From contig SVEH01000008.1 of the NCBI GenBank assembly GCA_015057455.1, positions 52,011 to 116,010 of the forward strand: DNA of 64,000 nt, written 5' to 3'. This stretch comes from Lachnospiraceae bacterium. GTDB lineage: Bacteria > Bacillota > Clostridia > Lachnospirales > Lachnospiraceae. This document shows positions 16,611 through 24,421 of this stretch, piece after piece (within the stretch, counting starts at the first letter, position 1; every line of letters starts with the position of its first letter). The translations under genes and the position numbers were made by a program. A model generated the notes under the pieces. It had not been told where the DNA came from. It made no database searches and worked only from the letters and a program-made list of their open reading frames with translations.

Positions 16611-17669
16611 ATGGTTACAATGGAGGAATTGCTAGGTGTAGCACATGAAATGGGAGCCAGTGATGTTCATATTTCAGTTGGACTTCCGCCAAAAGTAAGA
16701 GTAGATGGTGATTTGGTAGATATGCCAGAGTATCCTATATTAAGAAATGAAGATACAGAAGCTCTTACACTATCAATAACATCAAATTATCATAGGTCGA
16801 TATTAGAAAAATGTGGTGAAGTAGATTATTCCTATGCCATAAATGGACTTGGTAGATTTCGTGTAAATATATTTAAACAAAGAAATACTTTCGCAGCGGT
16901 TATCAGACTTATAAGTTCAGAGATACCTTTGCCTGACCAACTTGGTTTACCAAATTCAATGATTAATTTAATACATAAAAAAAGAGGACTAGTGTTAGTT
17001 ACAGGTCCAACAGGAAGCGGTAAGTCAACAACATTAGCGGCCCTAATAGGGCAAATTAACCAGACATATCCCTATCATGTAATTACACTAGAAGATCCGA
17101 TAGAGTATTTGCATACGCATAAAAAATCAATTGTTAATCAAAGAGAGATGGGGCTCGACTCTATTAATTATCAGAATGCACTTAGAGTTGCATTACGTGA
17201 GGATCCCGATGTAATACTTGTTGGAGAGATGCGTGACTTAGAGACAATTTCAACAGCTATAACAGCTGCTGAAACAGGCCATTTAGTATTTTCTACACTA
17301 CATACTATTGGAGCAGCTAATACAATTGACCGTATAATTGACGTATTTCCACCACATCAACAGCAACAGATAAGAATACAGTTGGCAGCGGTTTTAGAAG
17401 CGGTAATTTCTCAAACATTAATACCTCATGCATCGGGAAGAGGTAGAAAAGCTGCATTTGAGGTTATGATAGCAAATCCTGCTATAAAGAACCTTATAAG
17501 AGAACAAAAAACCCATCAAATTAATGCAACGATTCAGACAAACAAAAAGGATGGAATGGTTACAATGGATGATGCTTTGTATGATTTGTATGCAAGAGGT
17601 GACATATCTGGTGAAATGGCAATAAATTATGCACAAGATCCATTAAGTCTTATGAAGAAACTATTTTAA
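16611..17669 (+). CDS. pilT: Type IV pilus retraction ATPase PilT
   Basis: This PilB-related ATPase (352 residues) powers pilus retraction and twitching. The N-terminus GASDVHISVGLPPKVRVDGDLV is the PilT PAS-like domain. Walker A is GPTGSGKST (132-140), Walker B DPDVILVGEMRD, and the His box STLHTIGAA. The PilT-specific helix near the C-terminus reads AIKNLIRE, followed by the MVTMDDALYDLY segment. No zinc cysteines are present, as expected. It lies 62 nt after pilB; an SD GGGAGA precedes the ATG. Confidence 0.95.
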   Translation: MVTMEELLGVAHEMGASDVHISVGLPPKVRVDGDLVDMPEYPILRNEDTEALTLSITSNYHRSILEKCGEVDYSYAINGLGRFRVNIFKQRNTFAAVIRLISSEIPLPDQLGLPNSMINLIHKKRGLVLVTGPTGSGKSTTLAALIGQINQTYPYHVITLEDPIEYLHTHKKSIVNQREMGLDSINYQNALRVALREDPDVILVGEMRDLETISTAITAAETGHLVFSTLHTIGAANTIDRIIDVFPPHQQQQIRIQLAAVLEAVISQTLIPHASGRGRKAAFEVMIANPAIKNLIREQKTHQINATIQTNKKDGMVTMDDALYDLYARGDISGEMAINYAQDPLSLMKKLF

Positions 17670-17799
17670 TTATATAAGAAAGTAAAATCTAAGAGGGTTA
17701 GTTCCTATATATTTGATATAATTATTATTTATAAGTAAGCACATATAAAAATATAAGTATAAATTATGAATAAAATATGAACAAACTGTAAATGAACTA

Positions 17800-17828
17800 A
17801 TGACAATTTACAAAAAATGTGTTATCAT
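17800..17828 (+). promoter_or_regulatory. Possible internal promoter before pilC
   Basis: ATGACA (17800-17805), a 17-nt spacer and TATCAT (17823-17828) lie in the 218-nt pilT-pilC gap. This is a weak match, but the gap is larger than elsewhere in the operon. Confidence 0.4.
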
Positions 17829-17887
17829 AGACATATGAGTAAAACGGAAATGATAAACACAACTAAATAAAGCGAGAAGGTGATGGA

Positions 17888-19099
17888 TTGGCAAATTTCG
17901 TATACAATGTCCTTGATTCATCAGGTAAAACCAAGAAAGGTTCAGTTGAGGCAGAGAACTTAGAACAAGCCCAATTGATGCTAAAAAAAGAAGGTCTTAC
18001 CGTAATATCTATTGACCAAGGTTCGGCTTTGGATAAAGATATTAGTTTTGGAATGAAAAAAGGTATAAAACCAAGAGAGTTTAGTGTTTTGTGTAAGCAA
18101 TTTGTTAGTATCTTACAAGCTGGTGTTCCTATTATCTCAGCCCTAGAGATGTTATATGAACAGTCAGTAAACCCGACATTAAAACAAGCTCTTATGGATG
18201 TTAAAGAAGATGTTCAAAAAGGTGAAAGCTTAGCAAATGCAATGGATAGAACGGGAGAATTTCCTAGTATCCTAATAAACATGATTGCTGCCGGTGAGGC
18301 TTCAGGTAGTTTGGAAATTGCATTTGATAGAATGGCAACACATTTTGAAAAAGATGCAAGAATTAAAGGTATGGTAAAGAAAGCAATGATTTACCCTTGC
18401 GTTGTACTTGTAGTTATGGTTGTAGTTATTATCATAATGATGGTAATGGTTATTCCAAACTTCGTAGGTATGTTTAACGATATGGGTACTGAGCTTCCTG
18501 CAATAACTAGATTTGTTATGGCAGCTAGTGATTTTGTAATAAATCGTTGGTACATACTAGTTGGTATTGTAGCTGGATTAATAATCGCATATAAGTCTTT
18601 TACAGCAGGAGATTATGGAAAACATGTAGTTGCAAGAATTACATTAGCAATACCTATATTTGGTGACATGGTAACAAAGACTGCTTGTTCAAGATTTTCA
18701 CGTACACTTAGTACGCTAATGGCAGCAGGTATGTCTTTAATCGATGCAATTGATATAACAGCTAAGACAATGGATAACTTATTGTACAAAGAAGCTCTAA
18801 TGGATACAAAAGAGCAAGTAGCAAAAGGTATTCCATTATCACAGCCACTTATAGAAACAGGTTTGTTCCCGGCCATGATTTGTCAGATGACACAAATCGG
18901 TGAAGAAACTGGTAACATTGAAGAAATGCTTACAAAATGTGCTGATTATTATGATGAAGAAGTAGAATTAGCTACTCAATCATTATCAGCAGCAATGGAG
19001 CCTATTATTATCGTAGTACTTGCCGGAGTAGTTGGTGTAATTGTAATGGCGGTAATGCAACCAATGTTCACAATGTACTCAGCGATGGACAATCTATAG
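17888..19099 (+). CDS. pilC: Type IV pilus inner-membrane platform protein PilC
   Basis: GspF-family membrane protein (403 residues) that couples PilB/PilT to pilin movement. Two cytoplasmic T2SSF helical domains (about 70-190 and 270-390) each have the EASGSLE / EETGNIEEML motif. Transmembrane helices are near 172-192, 217-235 and 375-396. The N-terminal MANFVYNVLDSSGKTKKGSVEAEN is the family's short beta domain. The start is TTG with GAGAAGGTGATG upstream. Confidence 0.95.
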   Translation: MANFVYNVLDSSGKTKKGSVEAENLEQAQLMLKKEGLTVISIDQGSALDKDISFGMKKGIKPREFSVLCKQFVSILQAGVPIISALEMLYEQSVNPTLKQALMDVKEDVQKGESLANAMDRTGEFPSILINMIAAGEASGSLEIAFDRMATHFEKDARIKGMVKKAMIYPCVVLVVMVVVIIIMMVMVIPNFVGMFNDMGTELPAITRFVMAASDFVINRWYILVGIVAGLIIAYKSFTAGDYGKHVVARITLAIPIFGDMVTKTACSRFSRTLSTLMAAGMSLIDAIDITAKTMDNLLYKEALMDTKEQVAKGIPLSQPLIETGLFPAMICQMTQIGEETGNIEEMLTKCADYYDEEVELATQSLSAAMEPIIIVVLAGVVGVIVMAVMQPMFTMYSAMDNL

Positions 19100-19161
19100 A
19101 GGCAAACAAAAGTAAGCGTTAGCTTTAAAAAATATCAAACTACGAGCAATGTATTTAAAGG

Positions 19162-19188
19162 ATTAATACATGCGCAAGCATGATTAAT
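19162..19188 (+). repeat. Hairpin in the pilA leader
   Basis: ATTAAT and CATGC pair with GCATG and ATTAAT around a GCAA tetraloop, with one bulged A. It stands about 50 nt before the major pilin gene. It may stabilise or separate the pilin mRNA; there is no T-run, so it is unlikely to terminate. Confidence 0.6.
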
Positions 19189-19241
19189 AAAATAATTAAC
19201 AATTAACAAATTATATTTAACAAGCAAAGGAGAAATGTATT

Positions 19242-19742
19242 ATGAGAAGAGAGAAAATGAATAACAAAGGTTTTTCACTAGTTGAATTAATTATCGTTAT
19301 TGCTATTATGGCAATACTATCAGCTGCCCTAGCACCACAATTAATGAAGTATATTGAAAAATCAAGAGTATCAACTGACGATTCATCATGTACATCAATT
19401 GAAACATGTGTTAACGCTGCATTAGCAGAAGAAGCAGTTTACAAACAATTAGCAGAAGCAGGTGGAGCAGGAAACCTTGTATTTAACGTTGATTTCTCAT
19501 CAGCTGATGCAATGCCATCAGATGGATCAAACATTACAATGGAGGTTGGAACTGGTGCATTTGATAAGTTAGTAACTGAATTAGCAAGTTCACTTGGAAG
19601 CTTAAAAGCTCCAAAACAAACTGGTATGAAATACTATGTAATTGAAGTAGAGTCAGCATTAGATTCTGCAAGCGGAACTACTCAATTAGGAAAAATTAAA
19701 GTTTATACTAAGAGTACTAAACAAACTGCTACAACATTCTAG
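19242..19742 (+). CDS. pilA: Major type IV pilin (prepilin)
   Basis: Prepilin of 166 residues. The class III signal is MRREKMNNKG^FSLVELIIVIAIMAILSAALAPQLMKYIEKSR: cleavage after Gly, N-methylated Phe+1 and the required Glu+5. The globular part is Ala/Ser/Thr-rich with two cysteines (SSCTSIETC), which may form a disulphide. The SD AAGGAG is 9-10 nt before the ATG at 19242; an in-frame ATG at 19257 would give a shorter leader. It sits between pilC and the prepilin peptidase. The simple composition and central position suggest the major subunit. Confidence 0.9.
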   Translation: MRREKMNNKGFSLVELIIVIAIMAILSAALAPQLMKYIEKSRVSTDDSSCTSIETCVNAALAEEAVYKQLAEAGGAGNLVFNVDFSSADAMPSDGSNITMEVGTGAFDKLVTELASSLGSLKAPKQTGMKYYVIEVESALDSASGTTQLGKIKVYTKSTKQTATTF

Positions 19743-19835
19743 TATATAGTAAAAAGAATATTTAAGATATGTAACCTAAGGGTTGAGTAATCAATCCTTA
19801 GGTTATATAAAATAAAGATGAAAGTAGGACAAATT

Positions 19836-20639
19836 ATGCTTGATATAATTCAGATACTTAAGTTCCTAATCATATTTGTATATGGATGTATTATTGGAAG
19901 TTTATCCAATATGTTAATTGATAGATTTATTGAGAGAATTACATTGGAGGAAGCCTTAGAAGAAGGCGAAGAAGTACCTAAAGGAAAAAAGAAACATCTA
20001 TATTTTAAAAATTTCACATATAATTGTGGATGCATAAGAAAAGGTATAGCATTAGTCCCAGTTTTGGGATATTTTTTGGTAAAAGGAAAATGTCCAGTAT
20101 GTGAAAAGAAAATTAATATTAGGTATTTTGTAGTTGAACTTATAACAGGCGTGCTTTTTGTCGTAAATGTGCTTGTTAATAAATTTAATTTTGTAAGTTT
20201 TTTTTATTGTTTAGTTATTGCAGCTTTAGTAATTTTAACAGCGGTGGATTTTGTAAAATATGAAATTCCAATAGAAATTAATTACTTTATATTAATTATT
20301 GCAATAATTGTGACGATTTATGACAATGAGAACTTTTGGCAACATGTAATTGGTATGTTTGCCGTAAGTTTATTTACATATGGTTTAATGTATTTTGGTG
20401 GCATGGGTGGTGGCGATGTTAAATTAATGGCTGCCTGTGGATTGCTACTTGGATGGAAGGTTATAATTGTTTCTTTTATAGCAGGATGTATGTTGGGTTC
20501 TGTTATCCATAGTATTAGGATGGTAATTGAAAAAGAAAAAAGTATGTTAGCTTTTGGACCGTACTTATCAATGGGGGTATTTGTAGGAATGTTATATGGA
20601 CCTACAATAGTCGAATGGTATATGGGATTTTTTGCTTAA
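19836..20639 (+). CDS. pilD: Prepilin peptidase / N-methyltransferase
   Basis: Polytopic aspartic protease that removes the Gly-ended leader of the prepilins and methylates the new N-terminus. In the longer frame (from 19818) the catalytic Asp residues are D144 (LTAVDFVKYEIP) and D200 in the GxGD motif GGMGGGDVKLMAA. The N-terminal domain has GSLSNMLIDR in place of the usual GSFLNVxIxR. Its zinc cysteines are C70/C72 and C92/C95, CxC plus CxxC instead of two CxxC. The ATG at 19836 is preferred since TAGGAC precedes it and no SD precedes 19818. Confidence 0.92.
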   Translation: MLDIIQILKFLIIFVYGCIIGSLSNMLIDRFIERITLEEALEEGEEVPKGKKKHLYFKNFTYNCGCIRKGIALVPVLGYFLVKGKCPVCEKKINIRYFVVELITGVLFVVNVLVNKFNFVSFFYCLVIAALVILTAVDFVKYEIPIEINYFILIIAIIVTIYDNENFWQHVIGMFAVSLFTYGLMYFGGMGGGDVKLMAACGLLLGWKVIIVSFIAGCMLGSVIHSIRMVIEKEKSMLAFGPYLSMGVFVGMLYGPTIVEWYMGFFA

Positions 20640-20690
20640 AAGTCTCATTATAGTAGGATATATACTAAATACATACCTAGGAGGATAATT

Positions 20691-22454
20691 ATGGCGAGTA
20701 AAAGAGTGCTTAGTGTTGAACTTGGAGTTCAAACAACTAGAATATGTGAAATTGATTATAATGGAAAGAAAAAGACAATTGTAAATACTTGTGTTTTTGA
20801 TACGCCAGAAGGAACGGTTGAAGATGGATATGTTAGAAATAAAGACATCTTAGCGGTTTCTATTAAGGCTGCTATGCAGAAAAAACTTATGACAGCTAAA
20901 GAGGTTATCTTTAGTATTTCATCAAGTAAAATTTCAAACAGAGAGGTTAATATGCCTTTCTTACCAGATAAGCAAATTGGTGATTATATTAAAACCAATG
21001 CAAAGGATTATATTGTAATCCCTGAAATTGAAAAATATGTTATTACACATAAGAAATTAGAAGAAATAACAGATGCTGAAGGTAAAAAACTAAGAATATT
21101 AGTTTTAGCAGCTCCTAATGATTTAATTGAAACTTATTATGAACTATCACAAGTTATGGGACTTCAAATAATAGCTATTGACTATGCAGGTAATAGTTCA
21201 TACCAAGTATTAAAAAGACAGAATTATAGAGGAGTAAATGTTATTGTGCAGCTAAACGAAGCTAGTACATTAATTAACATAATGAAAGGGAATGTTTTAC
21301 TTCTTCAAAGAACTGTAGCATATGGTGTCAACTCAGTAGTTGATGCAGCTATGGCATGTGGTGAATTTGATATCATTGATAGAAAGACAGCCATGGATAA
21401 ATTACTATCAGATACACTTGTTAATCCAAAACTTAATGAAAGTGCTATAGACGATGTGGCATTATCTTATATGGATAGTAATAATGACGTTTATTCACAA
21501 CAAATTAAGCAAATGAAAGCTAAAGACCAAGTGACAGATGCTTTTAATTATTTAATTAATAATACTATTCGTGTACTTGACTATTATACTTCTAAGTTCC
21601 CTGAAGAAAGGGTAGAAAATATATACTTAGCAGGTATAGGAAGCAGAATAAAAGGTATTTTGCCTTTATTTAAAAATGAAGTGTTCTCAGAAATAAAGAG
21701 AATAGAGAATGTAATAGGTGTTGATTTTAGTAAAAATTGTGGAATTACTAACGACGAAAAAAGTGATTATATAGTTGTTGCAGGTGCATGTATCGATGCG
21801 GTAGACTTTGTACCAAAGGCATACGCAGAAGATATGAAGAACAAACAAACAGATGTATTTGCTAACAGAATCGCAATTGCAGTCGGAATTATAGGTGTAG
21901 GTATATTAGTTTACTTTGGTGGTAATTACATTATCAATAAAGCTGCTAATTCAGCATTAAAAACAAGGAAAAATCAGCTTGCAAGTGTAGAAACACTATT
22001 ATCAGATATTGAAAGAGCAGAACTAAGTTTAAATAATGCAAAAGGTGTGTATGTAGGTACAATGGAGTTTTCTTATTTGATTAATGCATTTTTTGAAGAA
22101 ATTCAAGGTTGTATTCCATCAGGTACGAAATTTGAGTCATTTACATATCAAAAAGATTCTATTACTATTGATGCAAAGGCAACTAGTTTTGAGCAAGTAG
22201 GTGAATTTGTTAAAAACTTAAAAGAGTGTACACTTGTGGGATCTGTTGCTGTTAATGGTATTAGTGTTGCGCAAGATAAAGGCGTAGTTGTTTACGAATT
22301 TAGTGCAATTATAGCACCAAGACAAATGGATTATTCATTGTTTATAGACAAAAACTTTACTCCTTCGTTGAAATCTATTGAGGAGGCACTTGGTATCACA
22401 AAGGATACTGGTGAAGGTGAAGAAAAAGAAGAAAAAGAAGAAACTGAGGAGTAG
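20691..22454 (+). CDS. PilM-PilN fusion protein
   Basis: The protein has 587 residues. Residues 1-375 are PilM, an actin-like ATPase fold (RVLSVELGVQTTRICEID; nucleotide-site IYLAGIGSRIKGI). A transmembrane helix (about 394-415) follows, then a short coiled coil (about 420-450) and a PilN-like ferredoxin-fold domain (about 455-545, FSYLINAFFEEIQGCIPSGTKF). The tail is almost all Glu and Lys. In most bacteria PilM (cytoplasm) and PilN (membrane) are separate and PilM grips the PilN N-terminus, so here the interaction is covalent. PilO follows directly, 11 nt later. Confidence 0.88.
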   Translation: MASKRVLSVELGVQTTRICEIDYNGKKKTIVNTCVFDTPEGTVEDGYVRNKDILAVSIKAAMQKKLMTAKEVIFSISSSKISNREVNMPFLPDKQIGDYIKTNAKDYIVIPEIEKYVITHKKLEEITDAEGKKLRILVLAAPNDLIETYYELSQVMGLQIIAIDYAGNSSYQVLKRQNYRGVNVIVQLNEASTLINIMKGNVLLLQRTVAYGVNSVVDAAMACGEFDIIDRKTAMDKLLSDTLVNPKLNESAIDDVALSYMDSNNDVYSQQIKQMKAKDQVTDAFNYLINNTIRVLDYYTSKFPEERVENIYLAGIGSRIKGILPLFKNEVFSEIKRIENVIGVDFSKNCGITNDEKSDYIVVAGACIDAVDFVPKAYAEDMKNKQTDVFANRIAIAVGIIGVGILVYFGGNYIINKAANSALKTRKNQLASVETLLSDIERAELSLNNAKGVYVGTMEFSYLINAFFEEIQGCIPSGTKFESFTYQKDSITIDAKATSFEQVGEFVKNLKECTLVGSVAVNGISVAQDKGVVVYEFSAIIAPRQMDYSLFIDKNFTPSLKSIEEALGITKDTGEGEEKEEKEETEE

Positions 22455-22465
22455 GAGGTGCAATT

Positions 22466-23125
22466 ATGGCAGATACAAATAGAGAATCATCATTGAAATC
22501 AAGAGATAGGGCAATACTTAAAGTTGCAGTAGCAGTAGTGCTTGCTGTTGTGTGTTATTTGATAGGTTCATCATTACAGACAGAAACAAATAAATTGAAG
22601 ACAGAAAATGGCGAGTTAACACAAAGAGTGCTTAAATTAGAAGCTGCAGAGAGAAATAAACCACAATTGCAAAAAGATTTAAAAAAGATGAATACAGATA
22701 CAGAGTATATATTAAAAAAGTTTCCATCAAATCATTCATTAGAGAAAACTATAAGATTTGTTTGTGATTTATGGAAAGATAAATATTCTTTTGGATTAAC
22801 AGAGATGTCTTATAGAGATAACGGTGTATTTTACACTTTTCAAGATGAAAAAGGTAAGGAAGATGAGAGCTTAGGTAAAATATCATCTGCAACAGTTACA
22901 GCTCGTTATTCATCAGATTATAAAGGCTTTAAGTTGTTGATGGATCTATTTAATCAAGAGATTCCAACAAGAGTTTCTATTAATAATATTACTATAGCAC
23001 CAGGTGAGACTATTTCATCAGTTGAAGGAGAAATTACATTTACAGTATATTATGGTGCAACTGTAAGACCTTACGAAGAACCAAAATTTGATGTGGATTT
23101 AGGAAGAGATAATTTATTTAATTAA
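22466..23125 (+). CDS. pilO: PilO-like alignment complex protein
   Basis: Bitopic protein of 219 residues. It has a short cytoplasmic N-terminus, one transmembrane helix (about 19-36, LKVAVAVVLAVVCYLIG), a coiled coil (about 38-80, NKLKTENGELTQRVLKLEAAE) and a ferredoxin-like domain. This is the standard PilO layout. It would pair with the PilN part of the preceding fusion to link the motor to the envelope. Sequence identity in this family is low, so the call relies on layout and position. SD: GAGGAGGTG. Confidence 0.8.
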   Translation: MADTNRESSLKSRDRAILKVAVAVVLAVVCYLIGSSLQTETNKLKTENGELTQRVLKLEAAERNKPQLQKDLKKMNTDTEYILKKFPSNHSLEKTIRFVCDLWKDKYSFGLTEMSYRDNGVFYTFQDEKGKEDESLGKISSATVTARYSSDYKGFKLLMDLFNQEIPTRVSINNITIAPGETISSVEGEITFTVYYGATVRPYEEPKFDVDLGRDNLFN

Positions 23126-23186
23126 TAAGATTTTACTCACATAATTAAAAGGATATGTATTATGTGTTTAGTGGAGGGATGATACA

Positions 23187-24404
23187 ATGAAGAGAATAAA
23201 AGGCAATAAAAAAATGAATAATAAAGGTTTTACTTTAGTTGAGATTCTTATTGCAATGAGTGTTCTAGTTATTGTATCAATCCCTATGCTAGATACTTTA
23301 TCAGGAGCAACAGTTGTAACTAGAAAAGCTAGTACACGACAAAGAGCAACATTATTGGGACAAAGTATAACAGAAGGTGTAAAAAGATATTCAACATTAG
23401 ATTTGTGTAAACATTTTGTAGAATCACCAGATGTTCTTAATTTTCCTATATTGAATGGAGATAACTATACATTTGAAGGTTTTTCAAGATTAGAAAGATC
23501 TGGTGGAGGATATACAATATCTACAGATGTTAAAGAGAATGCAAAAGAATATATTTTTGGGATATATGGTATAGAAGAAGGAATTGAGAAATATGATGCA
23601 TTAATAACATTAAATCCAAATGATTATGAGGATTTAAATGCAGAAGTAATACCAGAAATTGTGAATATAGGGTCTCCAGGTACGGGGCTTATAGATATAA
23701 CAGGTTTATATAATGGAATGGATATTATACAGGAGGTAAAGGATAGAGTAGCATTAGCGGGAGAAACTTTTAATCCAAATAATTGTAGAGCAAATGTTAC
23801 GGTTGATATTAAAAAAAGATATGCGCCAGAGGTTTCTTATGAAATATTTAGTAATATAACGTATACATATACTCTTTCTAGTGGATCAATGATACATGTA
23901 GATAAGAATTATGTAGGAAGTAGAACGATGGATTCGAAGCAAAGACTTCATTATGTATATGTTCTATTAAGTGATGATAATATTAGGGGAACGAATAATT
24001 TAGTATTTAATATGGATGTTATAGAAAATGGTTCTGCAGGTGAAGCAGAAAATATTCCTATAGCGTTGGTTACAGGAAATAGTAGTGCTAAGTGGAATAT
24101 GAGTGTAGTTGAAGGAGCATATGATGCATCAGGAGTTTTTGTTGAAACATATAATTGGAAGAATTCAGTGATGTTCCTTACAAATGGAGAGGATGGTTCT
24201 AAAATAAATTTTAGAGATGCGCTAAATGATTATGGAACATCAGGTAATAAGTTGAAGAGAATATATGGTCTTAAAGTGGCTATGTATCCAGCAAAAACAA
24301 ATATGGCAGACAGATTTAGAGGTACTCCAATAGATACCATTACAAGCTCTTATTTAAGAATAGATGTAAATGATTTTAATGATGAAGCATCTAAGAGTGA
24401 ATAG
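23187..24404 (+). CDS. Minor pilin, PilV-like
   Basis: Prepilin of 405 residues with leader ending MNNKG^FTLVEILIAMSVLVIVSIPMLDTLSGA (Glu+5 present). The body is much larger than the major pilin and rich in beta-type sequence. Position after pilO and before a PilX-like gene, and the run ASTRQRATLLGQSITEGVKRY after the helix, are like PilV/GspI-type minor pilins that prime assembly. The specific function of the large C-terminal part is unknown. Confidence 0.78.
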   Translation: MKRIKGNKKMNNKGFTLVEILIAMSVLVIVSIPMLDTLSGATVVTRKASTRQRATLLGQSITEGVKRYSTLDLCKHFVESPDVLNFPILNGDNYTFEGFSRLERSGGGYTISTDVKENAKEYIFGIYGIEEGIEKYDALITLNPNDYEDLNAEVIPEIVNIGSPGTGLIDITGLYNGMDIIQEVKDRVALAGETFNPNNCRANVTVDIKKRYAPEVSYEIFSNITYTYTLSSGSMIHVDKNYVGSRTMDSKQRLHYVYVLLSDDNIRGTNNLVFNMDVIENGSAGEAENIPIALVTGNSSAKWNMSVVEGAYDASGVFVETYNWKNSVMFLTNGEDGSKINFRDALNDYGTSGNKLKRIYGLKVAMYPAKTNMADRFRGTPIDTITSSYLRIDVNDFNDEASKSE

Positions 24405-24421
24405 TTAAAGGAGAGAGCAGT

